Assembly (NCBI RefSeq): GCF_000421745.1
Contig: NZ_ATXP01000005.1
Location: 62,001 to 126,000, forward strand
Origin: Nesterenkonia alba DSM 19423
GTDB lineage: Bacteria; Actinomycetota; Actinomycetes; Actinomycetales; Micrococcaceae
Reading direction: 5' to 3'
DNA length: 64,000 nucleotides
Part shown: positions 8,505 through 17,368 of the stretch, piece by piece
How positions within the stretch are numbered: position 1 is the first letter of the stretch
Layout of the letters: every line of letters begins with the position of its first letter
The notes under the pieces: generated by a model
What the model was told of the DNA's origin: nothing
Seen by the model: the letters and a program-made list of their open reading frames with translations, nothing else
The model's database searches: none
Made by a program: the position numbers and the translations under genes

Positions 8505-8521
8505 ATACCCCTACCAGGTAT
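8505..8521. promoter_or_regulatory. Second, imperfect CsoR-like operator
   Basis: ATACCCCTACCAGGTAT keeps the outer ATACC...GGTAT arms of the perfect copper box that follows 8 bp later, with a degenerate centre. It is probably a weaker CsoR site in the copA promoter. Confidence 0.55.
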
Positions 8522-8529
8522 ATGTATAG

Positions 8530-8546
8530 ATACCCCCTGGGGGTAT
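8530..8546. promoter_or_regulatory. CsoR copper operator
   Basis: ATACCCCCTGGGGGTAT is a perfect palindrome around a central T and matches the TACCC...GGGTA type of CsoR box. It lies 25 bp before the copper ATPase start, so CsoR bound here would block transcription until Cu(I) is present. The csoR gene is the second gene of the same operon, giving self-control. Confidence 0.85.
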
Positions 8547-8571
8547 AGATTCTATGAAGGAGACGACGTCG

Positions 8572-10776
8572 ATGCGCCCCACAGATCATCAGCACGGTCA
8601 CCCCCAGCATGCAGACCACCACCACGACCCCCACGTAGCGTCTTCCCCTGACCACGATCACTCCCACGATCATCACGGGAGTGCAATGCATCCCAAAGGC
8701 GACGGCGCCCACGGACACGCTGCTTCCGACCCTGCAGGGCATGGCCACGCAGCTCACCATGGCCACGCAGGGCATGGTGGTCATGGCGACCATGGTGCTC
8801 ACGTCGGGCAGTTCCGGCGGTTGTTCTGGATCATGCTGGTGTTGGCGGTGCCGGTGGTGGGGTTCAATGAGATGTTCGCCCACCTGGTCGGCTACCACCT
8901 GCCCGAGGTGGGTTGGGTGTGGTGGGTCTCCCCCGTGCTGGGCACTGTGATCTATGCCTGGGGTGGTTGGCCCTTCCTCACCGGGGCGGTCTCGGAGATT
9001 CGTTCCGGCAAGCCGGGGATGATGCTGCTGATCGGGCTGGCGATCACGGTGGCGTTCATCGCCTCCTGGGGTGCCAGCCTGCATCTGTTGGATCATGAGC
9101 TGAACTTCTGGTGGGAACTGGCCCTGCTGGTGGTGATCATGCTGGCCGGCCACTGGATCGAGATGCGCTCCTTGGCCCGGACCAGCTCAGCTTTGGACTC
9201 GCTGGCCGCCCTGCTGCCTGATGAGGCGGAGAAGGTCACCGACCACGGCGTTGAAAAGGTCTCACCGGACGACCTGGCTGTCGGTGATGTCGTGATCGTC
9301 CGTCCCGGGGCCTCCGTGCCTGCTGACGGTGAGGTGATTGATGGTTCGGCCAGTATGGATGAGTCGATGGTCACCGGGGAGTCCAAACCCGTTCGGCGTG
9401 ACCAGGGGGATCCTGTGGTGGCCGGGACGGTGGCCACCGACTCCGGCATCCGGGTACGGATCACCGCTACTGGTGGCGATACCGCCCTCGCCGGTATTCA
9501 ACGTTTGGTTGCTGATGCTCAGGCCTCGTCCTCCCGGGCTCAGCGGATCGCTGATACTGCGGCCGGGTGGCTGTTCTGGTTCGCCCTGGCCGCTGCGCTG
9601 ATCACCGCCGCAGCCTGGAGTCTGCTGGGAATGCCTGAACCGGCAGTGGTGCGCACTATCACCGTGTTGGTGATCGCCTGCCCGCACGCCCTCGGGCTGG
9701 CGATCCCACTGGTGGTTTCCATTGCCACCGAACGCGCAGCCCGCGGCGGGGTGCTCATCAAGGACCGCCTGGCCCTGGAATCGATGCGCACTGTGGATGC
9801 AGTGCTGTTCGATAAGACCGGCACCCTCACCAAGGGAGAACCCACCGTCACCGGGATCGAACCCACCCAGGGCTACACCGGCGATGAGGTCCTGACCCTG
9901 GCCGCAGCTGCAGAGTCTGACAGTGAACACCCGCTGGCCCGCGCCATCCTCAGCGCAGCACACCACCGCAGCCTGGATGTCCCTGCTGCCGGAGACTTCT
10001 CCTCCTCACCCGCGGTCGGGGTCCGTGCCACCGTCGAGGGCACCGTGATCCAAGTCGGTGGCCCTTACCTGCTGACCGAGCAGGGCCGGGCCGAACTGCC
10101 CATCGCCGAGCAATGGAGGAACGAGGGAGCGATCATCCTTCACGTCCTGGCCGATGGTGAGGTGATCGGTGCCCTGCGCCTGGCCGATGAGATCCGCCCT
10201 GAATCCAAGGAGACCGTCCAGGCGCTGCACGCTGTAGGCGCTCAGGTAGTCATGATCACCGGGGACGCCCAAGCAGTCGCCGACACCGTCGCCGCTGAGC
10301 TGGGCATCGACCGAATCTTCGCCGGGGTCCGGCCTGAGGACAAAGCCGCCAAAGTTGCCGAACTCCAGCAGGAGGGGCAGAAGGTGGCTATGGTCGGTGA
10401 CGGGGTCAACGACGCCCCCGCCCTAGCCCAGGCCGATGTGGGCATCGCCATCGGGGCCGGCACTGATGTGGCCATCGGCTCCGCCGGGGTGATCCTGGCC
10501 AGCTCCGACCCGCGCTCAGTGCTCTCAGTGATCGAGCTCTCCCGCGCCAGCTACCGGAAGATGAAGCAGAACCTCTGGTGGGCCGCAGGGTACAACCTCA
10601 TCTCCGTACCCCTGGCCGCAGGCATCCTTGCCCCCATCGGGTTCGTGTTGCCGATGAGCATCGGCGCGATCTTGATGTCAGCCTCTACTGTCGTCGTCGC
10701 GCTCAATGCTCAGCTGCTACGCCGCCTCGATCTGCGCCCGGACACCAGTGCACGCACCCTGGCGGAGAATGCCTGA
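8572..10776 (+). CDS. Copper-translocating P-type ATPase, CPH (CopB-like) type
   Basis: P1B ATPase that exports copper across the membrane. ATG 8572 has AAGGAG nine bases upstream, giving 734 residues. The first 80 residues are a His-rich tail rather than a CxxC metal-binding domain. Eight membrane helices are expected. Visible motifs are TGES in the actuator domain, the intramembrane metal site CPH at Cys370 (ACPHALGLAIP), the phosphorylated Asp414 in DKTGTLT, HP in SEHPLARAI and GDGVNDAPAL near 608. The CPH motif with a His-rich tail marks the CopB-like (P1B-3) group. It is coupled to csoR downstream. Confidence 0.95.
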   Translation: MRPTDHQHGHPQHADHHHDPHVASSPDHDHSHDHHGSAMHPKGDGAHGHAASDPAGHGHAAHHGHAGHGGHGDHGAHVGQFRRLFWIMLVLAVPVVGFNEMFAHLVGYHLPEVGWVWWVSPVLGTVIYAWGGWPFLTGAVSEIRSGKPGMMLLIGLAITVAFIASWGASLHLLDHELNFWWELALLVVIMLAGHWIEMRSLARTSSALDSLAALLPDEAEKVTDHGVEKVSPDDLAVGDVVIVRPGASVPADGEVIDGSASMDESMVTGESKPVRRDQGDPVVAGTVATDSGIRVRITATGGDTALAGIQRLVADAQASSSRAQRIADTAAGWLFWFALAAALITAAAWSLLGMPEPAVVRTITVLVIACPHALGLAIPLVVSIATERAARGGVLIKDRLALESMRTVDAVLFDKTGTLTKGEPTVTGIEPTQGYTGDEVLTLAAAAESDSEHPLARAILSAAHHRSLDVPAAGDFSSSPAVGVRATVEGTVIQVGGPYLLTEQGRAELPIAEQWRNEGAIILHVLADGEVIGALRLADEIRPESKETVQALHAVGAQVVMITGDAQAVADTVAAELGIDRIFAGVRPEDKAAKVAELQQEGQKVAMVGDGVNDAPALAQADVGIAIGAGTDVAIGSAGVILASSDPRSVLSVIELSRASYRKMKQNLWWAAGYNLISVPLAAGILAPIGFVLPMSIGAILMSASTVVVALNAQLLRRLDLRPDTSARTLAENA

Positions 10777-10838
10777 TGACCCCAGCTCAGCGACCCGGGC
10801 ACAATGGGACCAACCCCTGTCCGCCCCCGGAGGAGACC

Positions 10839-11141
10839 ATGGACACTGAGCACACCGGAACACACGGCTATATCTCCGATAAAGCCCGCTACCTCTCACG
10901 TCTGAAACGGATCGAAGGCCAAGCCCGAGGCATCCATCGGATGGTCGAAGAAGACACCTACTGCATCGAGATTCTGACCCAGATCAGCGCGCTCACCTCA
11001 GCCTTAGAAAACGTCGCCCTCGGCCTCCTCGACGACCACTTGAAACACTGTGTCGTTGATGCCGCTCAAACCGGCGGGGACGAAGCTGACGTAAAAATCA
11101 AGGAGGCCAGCGACGCCATCGCCCGTCTGGTGAAGTCCTAA
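10839..11141 (+). CDS. csoR: CsoR-type copper-sensing transcriptional repressor
   Basis: All-helical DUF156 repressor that releases DNA when Cu(I) binds a Cys-His-Cys site. RYLSRLKRIEGQARGI is the DNA-binding first helix; the copper ligands are Cys in EDTYCIEIL and His-Cys in HLKHCV. ATG 10839 has GGAGGA just upstream and gives 100 residues. A start at 10776 would overlap the ATPase stop (ATGA) and add 21 residues of low-complexity sequence, so the shorter form is preferred. Probable targets are the two boxes before the ATPase gene. Confidence 0.92.
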   Translation: MDTEHTGTHGYISDKARYLSRLKRIEGQARGIHRMVEEDTYCIEILTQISALTSALENVALGLLDDHLKHCVVDAAQTGGDEADVKIKEASDAIARLVKS

Positions 11142-11221
11142 CCCGACGCCGCTGGAGGCACCTTCAGGCCCGGCACCCTCAGCAACCAGCCATCGCAGGC
11201 GGACCCGACCGGTACGTGAAC

Positions 11222-12049
11222 CTAGGCGTTAATGATGCCGAAACTGAGCATGATGTAGACGAAGATACCCAGTAGGATCCGGTAGCCCACGAACAGGTTG
11301 TAGCTGTTGCGGGACACATAGGTCAGGAACCAGCCGATGATCACGTAAGCGACCACGAAACCGACCGCGGTAGCCAGGATAGTTTGTCCCATCGTGTAGG
11401 GGCCGGCCTGTTCACCGAAGGCCCCGATCAGCTTGTAGAGTCCGGAACCGAATACCGCCGGAATCGCTAGCAGGAATGAGTACCGGGCCGCGGCTTCACG
11501 GGTGTACCCCATCAGGAGGCCCGCGGTGATGGTACCTCCGGAGCGGGAGACTCCGGGGATCAGCGCCATGGCCTGGGCGAAGCCGAAGATGATGCCGTCG
11601 CGCACACTGAGCCGCTCCAGGGGTTTGCGCTGGGTGCTTACGTGGTCGGCGAATCCCAGCAGGATTCCGAAGGCGATCAGCATGGTGGCCACCAGCCACA
11701 GGCTGCGGAATGCGGACATGATGTAGTCCTCCAGCAGCAGCCCCAACACCACGATCGGGATAGTGCCGACAATGATCAGCCAGCCCATCCGCGCATCCGG
11801 GTCACTGTGGGAACCGTGGCCGAACACGGCAGCGAACCATGCCTTCAGAATTCGGACAATGTCTCGCCAGAAGAACACCAGCACAGCGGCCTCGGTGCCG
11901 AGCTGGGTGATGGCGGTGAACGCCGCACCCGGGTCCTGAGCCCCGGGGAGGAATTCCCCGACGATCCGCAGGTGGGCAGACGACGAAATCGGGAGAAATT
12001 CAGTCAGGCCCTGAACCAGGCCCAGAATGATCGCTTCGATCCATTGCAC
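11222..12049 (-). CDS. uppP: Undecaprenyl-diphosphatase
   Basis: Membrane phosphatase that recycles undecaprenyl pyrophosphate for peptidoglycan synthesis; overproduction gives bacitracin resistance. 275 residues with the family motifs [20 protein letters not shown] (N-terminal Glu-rich site) and the PGVSRSG loop, and about eight membrane helices. ATG 12049 follows an AGGTG ribosome site. It stands alone between the copper operon and the defence island. Confidence 0.96.
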   Translation of the reverse strand: MQWIEAIILGLVQGLTEFLPISSSAHLRIVGEFLPGAQDPGAAFTAITQLGTEAAVLVFFWRDIVRILKAWFAAVFGHGSHSDPDARMGWLIIVGTIPIVVLGLLLEDYIMSAFRSLWLVATMLIAFGILLGFADHVSTQRKPLERLSVRDGIIFGFAQAMALIPGVSRSGGTITAGLLMGYTREAAARYSFLLAIPAVFGSGLYKLIGAFGEQAGPYTMGQTILATAVGFVVAYVIIGWFLTYVSRNSYNLFVGYRILLGIFVYIMLSFGIINA

Positions 12050-12142
12050 CTGCTGAGTTTACTGGGCTTCGTAGACTGCAGAGCGAGGAATGTCCCCGAC
12101 TTGGGGCAATATTCGTGTGGACCCGCTATCTGACGCGGATTC

Positions 12143-12388
12143 GTGCTGTGTTCGGTGGACGCGGGTGGACTAAAACCGAACACCTGGCAGCGGTTCGAGC
12201 GGCTCAGTTCCGCTTGGAGTCAGGCGAAAAGCCGTATCGGTGACGCGCCCGACTGTACCTCTGACGATGAGCTGAGGGTCCTCTCGAACTCTAGGAGACG
12301 AGGAGCGAACGGTGAGAGGGTCATGTCCGTCTCTCGGCGGTTCGACGTGCACCGGATGACGGTGTGGACTCACACGAAACACGTGTGA
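12143..12388 (+). pseudogene. Relic of a recombinase-type helix-turn-helix protein
   Basis: An open frame of 81 codons. Only its C-terminus is recognisable: VMSVSRRFDVHRMTVWTHTK reads as a resolvase-type helix-turn-helix. It resembles the C-terminus of the gene at 17002-17292 (VKTLVRRFRIHRATVWTKTR), and both share an upstream W.Q segment. The two therefore look like diverged copies on either side of the large STAND gene. No catalytic domain is present. Likely a degraded fragment. Confidence 0.5.
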
Positions 12389-12663
12389 CGGACAAAAGCC
12401 GGCGCGGTCAGCTCGTTTCAACAACAGTGCTGACAGGCCGTCAGGACCGGGGCCGACGGCCGGACCTGACGATCCACCACCTTCGCCACACAGCGCTCAC
12501 GGTCGCTGGGCAACACGGCGCAACCGGCGCCGAGCTCGAGGCCCACGCGGGCAACGCCTCCCAGGCGCCCATAGTGATCTACCAGCACGCAACCCTCGAC
12601 CGCGATAAGGCGCTGGCGGAGCGGATCGGCGCAACGTACGACGCTTGGCACAGCTTCCCATCC
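12364..12663 (+). pseudogene. C-terminal fragment of a tyrosine recombinase (integrase)
   Basis: About 70 residues align by eye to the catalytic C-terminus of phage-type integrases: IHHLRHTALTVAGQHGAT carries the HxxR box, and VIYQHATLDRDKALAERI carries the nucleophilic Tyr. The usual GH of the second box is replaced by GN in HAGNASQAP. The core-binding domain and first catalytic Arg region are missing, and the frame runs on into the next gene, so this is a relic. It marks the left border of the island. Confidence 0.75.
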
Positions 12664-12727
12664 CGACTCGGTGAACTTCCATACGCATTTAACGCGTTCG
12701 CACGCATCTATTGCGTACCGTATAGTC

Positions 12728-15700
12728 ATGGCAGACCTTGGCGACATGCTGCGCGCGGCTCGTGGTCGACTCGGAATCGATCAAGCCGAGCTCGGCCGGC
12801 GCGTTGGCGTAGGCCAGCAGGCAGTCAGCCGCTGGGAGAGCGGAGGCAGTCGACCGCGGCCCCCAACGGCTGAGAAGGTGGGCCGTGCCCTTAACCTGCG
12901 CGTCGAGGACGTCCTCGAGGCCGCTGGCCACAGTTCCATCCCTTCCGCGGAGGCAGAGACGGTTCCCGTGCGGCCTTTGCTACGCACTCTGCCTTTCCAT
13001 GAGCTGAGCGCGGAGCGCTTTGAGGACGCTTGCGCTGAGGTTCTCGGATACCTACATCCGGAAGGTCACGCATCACGGTTCGGCGGGGCTGGTGAGAAAC
13101 AAGATGGCATCGATCTTCTCGTCGACGGCGAGCTGACCGTCAAAGGGCAATGCAAGCGTCATCGTCAATTCGGTCCCAAGCAGGTCCGAGATGCAATCGC
13201 TGCGGTTGACGTGCCGGCGACCATCAACTACCTATTCCTCTCGCGCACAACGGCTTCCGCTGCCGCTCGCAAGGAGATCGCAAAGGTGCCCGCCTGGCAG
13301 CTGTGGGATGGTGAGGATCTGTCCCGTTGGGTGAGGTCCAACCTGTTCGTCAGCTCGCCGGAGTCCGCGGTGCGCTTCGTCGAGACCTACTTCCCGAACC
13401 ATCGGGAGTCGTTCCTCGGCGTTCCTGAGCCGAGTTCATGGCAGACCCCCGACCAGTTCTTCGCCACTTTCACTGGAACAAGTGGGTTCAATCACGATTG
13501 GGCATTGGTTGGGCGCTCGAACGAACTCGCTTCGCTCCGAGACGAGATTGGAGGCGGCGAGGTGCCTGTCTCGGTTCTCGTCGGGCGGGGCGGGATCGGC
13601 AAGACGCGATTGATCCGAGAGGTTGCGGTCGCCTTGGAAGCAAGTCATTGGCTAGTGCGGTTACTCCCCGCAGGCGCCGTGCCGACAGCTCACGATTTCG
13701 AGCTTCTCCCCGCCAGCGGGAACGTCCTCATAGTCATCGATGACGCTCACGATCGAAACGACTGCGCGAATGTCGTTGCGGGCATCTGCGCCCGGAATGA
13801 CAGCGCGAAGGTTCTGATCGCGACCCGACCTTACGGCAGGCCTGAGCTTGCTGCCCAGTTTGCGCGGATATCGATGCGCCTCTCTGACCTCCACACCGTG
13901 GAGTTGGACGACCTGACGCAATCCGCGGTCGTTGAGCTCGCTCAGCAGGCCCTGGGACCGGAGAACGAGATCTTCTCCGAGCGCCTTGCCTCTGTATCGC
14001 GCGACTGCCCACTCATCACTACAGTCGGCGGGTTCCTGATCCGCACCAGGTCTCTGGACCCAAGGCTGTTGGAGCAGGACGAAGACATCAGGTCAGAGGT
14101 CCTCTTGAAATTCAAGGACATTCTTGTTCCAACCAGCGGGGGCGCTGACCCAGACGCTCGCAGCGAGGTACTCAACTGCGTAGCTGCGCTCCAGCCCTTC
14201 AGAATCGGGAATGTCGGGTTCCGGGAGGCACTTGAGTCCCTGATCAGCCGGCCATTCGACCGGCTACTCCCTCACTTGATCGCTCTCGAGGAATCGGGTG
14301 CTCTTCTGCGCCGAGGCGACAGCCTTCGTATCGTGCCCGATCTCCTGGGTGACGTGATCCTCGCCGACGCAGCGATCGACCGTCGTTCGGGGACAGACAG
14401 TGGCTTTCTCAAGCGCCTATATGAAGCGGCGACCGGTGACGCCCTGGCGAACGCGTTCGTGAACACGGCGCGGGTGGACTGGCAGATCGATCGACAAGTC
14501 GTCCGCCTTAGCACGCGCTTCTGGGATGCGCTGATGACCGGGATCAGCAGCTCGGCCAGCGTCGCCGCGTACAGCCAGCTGCTCAGCGTGCTAAAGCGGG
14601 TGGCGCAGTATCAGCCGTCGCGCACGATCGAGGCAGTGAACAAAATCCTCTGCCATCCCGTTGAGGACGAGGATCCGCCTGCTACCGACGGCTGGCAGTG
14701 GCACACAACCTGGCGGGACGTTCTCGCAACTATACCGGACGTGCTCAAGCCGACCACCTACTCCCTCGATCACATCCGTGATGCTTGCGAGCTTCTTTGG
14801 AAGCTGGCGCAGTCGGATCGACGTGCGACACATCAACACCCCAGTCACCCACTCCGAGTACTCCAAGAGCTCGCAGAGTACGACGTCTCCAAACCGGTGG
14901 CATTCAACCGAGCAATGCTCAACATGGCGATCTCTTGGTCGAAAGACTTTCCTTCAATCTCGCCACTGGCTCCAATCAAGGGCCTCGTTGAGACCGAGGG
15001 GCATTCGACGACATTCCGCGACAATGCGCTGCACTTCCATCCTTTCTCACTAAATCAGGATGTCGTGCGCCCGATTAGGCAGTCAGCCTTGGATCTAGCG
15101 TTCCGCGAACTCGGCCACCCTGATACGTGGCGAGGGATAGCGGCTGCGAAGTTCATCGGATCCGCGATCAGGTACCCGCGCGGAGTATTTGGACGACAGG
15201 TGAGCCTCGATGAGCGTCACTCTTGGGATGACGATTTCGTCGCTACGGCAGGTGCGGTTGCGCAGGCTGTGTCGAACGCGGAGCTCGATCCCGCGGTGGC
15301 TGTTGCGCTGATGGAGGCGCTGCACTGGCATGCTGACTACGGGTCCGGGATGGTCCAGGATGCTGCCGAAACTGCTCTCCTTCAGCTACCCACGTCCCTC
15401 TCATTTGAGGTCGCGCTGATGGTCCACGATGGGTGGGGGCACCTCGTACGAGAGCGCGACATGACGTTCGAGGAGCATCAGCAGGTCACTGTGGAGATGC
15501 TCGCACGAATCTCCCGCCGGGTCCTCGATGAATGCGACGACGGCCGGGCCGTCGATCTCGTCCTGGAGCGTCTCGCTGTCGAGCGCACGGATCCCGATCG
15601 TGATCCGACTGGTGTGAACCGCCTGATCTCGGAGATGGCTCAACAGCGGCCGAGCATCCTCCCCGAGATTGCAACGAGGGCAGTGACATCAGATGATCCG

Positions 15701-16816
15701 AGCCTAATCAGTCTTCTTCCAACAATGATTGACATGTCGGGCAGGCTGATGCCTGAACGACTGATCGATACCTATCGACGCTTGGCCGAAGCCGATCATG
15801 TCGCCATCCGCGTCTCAGCCGCATGTGGCTTAGCGGCACGCACCCGCTACGACTACCCACTCGTGCCCCACGAACTCGAGATTCTCCACGGGTTGGCTAG
15901 ACACGACGATGCGGCCGTGCGACTGGCGGTCGTCGACGGCGCCGCATCACTAGCCAGGTCCGACCTCGCGTCGGCCAGCAGCTTGCTCTGCAACGTGCCG
16001 TTCGCCGACTCCTCGGCGGTCTCGCACCGGGTTCTGTCGTATCTAACATGGGAGCGCGGCGAACTGACCTGGACCGCGCTCGATCCAGAGGCAAAAGAGT
16101 CGCTCTTGGCCGAAGTAAGTCGGATGATCTCCTTCGATGGCCACGAGATCGAGGAGTTCCTCCGACACAGGTCCGCAGAAGATCCCCGTCGGATCCTCCG
16201 GATGCTACAAGGCCGAGTTGAGTTGGCGGAGCGGGAGGACGCTCCCCCGAGATACCGGCCTGTCCCAATTCTCTGGCACGGGTCGCTTGACCTTCGGCGC
16301 GATCCCGCCTTCTTAGAGTACCTGACAGAGCTCCTGAGTTGGATTGGTTCTAGCGAGGCTTGGCAGCGCCGGCATATGGGCAAGGAATTGTTTGCCGCGG
16401 CGGCAGAATCCTTCGATGATGCGGTTCTTTCTCTGTTGCTCAAGTTCGTCCAGACCGGAACAGCTGAGGATTGTGCGACCGTCGCGGAAGTACTCTCAGA
16501 GGCATCTCCCAGCATGGTCTTCGACCAAGTCGATATGGTTTCAGAATTGCTCGACGCCGCTGCTCGTCTTGGCTCTCAGTCGCTAAAGCGAATGAGAAGC
16601 GGTCTGTGGGCGTCCGCGGTCGCCGGCACCCGAACAGGCGCTGTCGGGGAGCCATTCGATGAAGATGTTCGCATGCGTGACGAAGGAGCGGCCATTGCAT
16701 CGCGGTTGCCCCCCGGCTCGCCGACGGAAGCATTTTACCGGGATCTGAGCGAGTCGGGAGCCCGAGCTGTCGAGCAAGAGCGCGATCGTGACGTGTTCGA
16801 CTCCCGCGAATGGTAA
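12728..16816 (+). CDS. XRE - Mrr-like nuclease - STAND NTPase - helical repeat protein (candidate defence gene)
   Basis: 1362 residues. Residues 5-62 are an XRE helix-turn-helix (QAELGRRVGVGQQAVSRWESG). Residues 85-210 are a restriction-endonuclease fold with the Mrr pattern: Asp129 in DGIDLL, then Gln141 and Lys143 in KGQCKRH. Residues 255-420 are a STAND-type P-loop ATPase with Walker A GRGGIGKT (Lys292), Walker B VLIVIDDAHD (Asp338-Asp339) and sensor VLIATRP. About 900 residues of alpha-helical, HEAT/TPR-like sequence follow and could sense a ligand. This is the plan of Avs-type anti-phage ATPases, but with an added XRE domain I do not know from described Avs families. Recombinase relics flank it. 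No good ribosome site precedes ATG 12728; TATAGT ends 1 bp before it, so ATG 12746 is possible. Confidence 0.85.
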   Translation: MADLGDMLRAARGRLGIDQAELGRRVGVGQQAVSRWESGGSRPRPPTAEKVGRALNLRVEDVLEAAGHSSIPSAEAETVPVRPLLRTLPFHELSAERFEDACAEVLGYLHPEGHASRFGGAGEKQDGIDLLVDGELTVKGQCKRHRQFGPKQVRDAIAAVDVPATINYLFLSRTTASAAARKEIAKVPAWQLWDGEDLSRWVRSNLFVSSPESAVRFVETYFPNHRESFLGVPEPSSWQTPDQFFATFTGTSGFNHDWALVGRSNELASLRDEIGGGEVPVSVLVGRGGIGKTRLIREVAVALEASHWLVRLLPAGAVPTAHDFELLPASGNVLIVIDDAHDRNDCANVVAGICARNDSAKVLIATRPYGRPELAAQFARISMRLSDLHTVELDDLTQSAVVELAQQALGPENEIFSERLASVSRDCPLITTVGGFLIRTRSLDPRLLEQDEDIRSEVLLKFKDILVPTSGGADPDARSEVLNCVAALQPFRIGNVGFREALESLISRPFDRLLPHLIALEESGALLRRGDSLRIVPDLLGDVILADAAIDRRSGTDSGFLKRLYEAATGDALANAFVNTARVDWQIDRQVVRLSTRFWDALMTGISSSASVAAYSQLLSVLKRVAQYQPSRTIEAVNKILCHPVEDEDPPATDGWQWHTTWRDVLATIPDVLKPTTYSLDHIRDACELLWKLAQSDRRATHQHPSHPLRVLQELAEYDVSKPVAFNRAMLNMAISWSKDFPSISPLAPIKGLVETEGHSTTFRDNALHFHPFSLNQDVVRPIRQSALDLAFRELGHPDTWRGIAAAKFIGSAIRYPRGVFGRQVSLDERHSWDDDFVATAGAVAQAVSNAELDPAVAVALMEALHWHADYGSGMVQDAAETALLQLPTSLSFEVALMVHDGWGHLVRERDMTFEEHQQVTVEMLARISRRVLDECDDGRAVDLVLERLAVERTDPDRDPTGVNRLISEMAQQRPSILPEIATRAVTSDDPSLISLLPTMIDMSGRLMPERLIDTYRRLAEADHVAIRVSAACGLAARTRYDYPLVPHELEILHGLARHDDAAVRLAVVDGAASLARSDLASASSLLCNVPFADSSAVSHRVLSYLTWERGELTWTALDPEAKESLLAEVSRMISFDGHEIEEFLRHRSAEDPRRILRMLQGRVELAEREDAPPRYRPVPILWHGSLDLRRDPAFLEYLTELLSWIGSSEAWQRRHMGKELFAAAAESFDDAVLSLLLKFVQTGTAEDCATVAEVLSEASPSMVFDQVDMVSELLDAAARLGSQSLKRMRSGLWASAVAGTRTGAVGEPFDEDVRMRDEGAAIASRLPPGSPTEAFYRDLSESGARAVEQERDRDVFDSREW

Positions 16817-16898
16817 TTGTTCCTGGGCGAGCTGAGTGTCAGCTAGATCTACATTTTCGCAGCGTCGAGATCACCGCTTCGCCGCTGCTTGTAAGACT

Positions 16899-16926
16899 CG
16901 GCCGACGAGGGGCAAGTCGTCGGCCG
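16899..16926. terminator. Strong hairpin downstream of the STAND gene
   Basis: CGGCCGACGA at 16899-16908 and TCGTCGGCCG at 16917-16926 form a perfect 10-bp stem with an 8-base loop. There is no T-run, so termination is only likely. A second stem (GGCGAC at 16950, GTCGCC at 16975) follows. The 185-bp gap holds nothing else recognisable. Confidence 0.45.
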
Positions 16927-17001
16927 TGACGTTACAGCGAAGACGAAAGGGCGACGAGCCGACTCGCTGAGCCGGTCGCCGCCCTCACCAGAACGGAAAT
17001 T

Positions 17002-17292
17002 GTGGGCCTAATGAAGCACTGCCGGAACAGGCGACAGCACATCCAGAAGCTGGTTTCCGCGTGGAATCAGGGCCTTCTTGAGGGCGACAAGCGTGTCCCT
17101 GAGCAAGGTGCTTCCCTCATCGGCGTGTTAGCAGAGGCAACGAGACAACCTCGAACACCGCTGACTGCGAGAGAAGTGGACGCTTTGCGAACAGCCCACG
17201 CTAATGGAGTCAGCGTCAAGACTCTCGTCAGACGATTCAGAATCCATCGTGCCACGGTATGGACGAAGACCAGGAAATCATTTGGGGACTAG
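17002..17292 (+). CDS. Small protein with resolvase-type C-terminal helix-turn-helix
   Basis: 96 residues. The C-terminal half, LTAREVDALRTAHANGVSVK then TLVRRFRIHRATVWTKTR, is a typical Hin/resolvase DNA-binding helix-turn-helix. The N-terminal half (HIQKLVSAWNQGLLEG) has no recognised domain and no serine-recombinase catalytic residues. It is either an orphan DNA-binding protein or a recombinase relic. The related fragment at 12143-12388 suggests the latter. Confidence 0.5.
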   Translation: MGLMKHCRNRRQHIQKLVSAWNQGLLEGDKRVPEQGASLIGVLAEATRQPRTPLTAREVDALRTAHANGVSVKTLVRRFRIHRATVWTKTRKSFGD

Positions 17293-17368
17293 GAGTAAAC
17301 CAATGTGAATACAAAGATACTGAGATTGACGTCAAGAGTCAGAAGGACAGGAGGGGTCTACTCGGCGA

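Noticed and set aside
12671-12727. Upstream GTG start for the STAND protein
   Set aside because: It would add 19 residues unlike an XRE domain start, overlaps the integrase relic and has no ribosome site.
16817-17001. Small RNA in the gap after the STAND gene
   Set aside because: The two hairpins are strong but there is no promoter-like sequence or T-run; a terminator-like role is the simpler reading.
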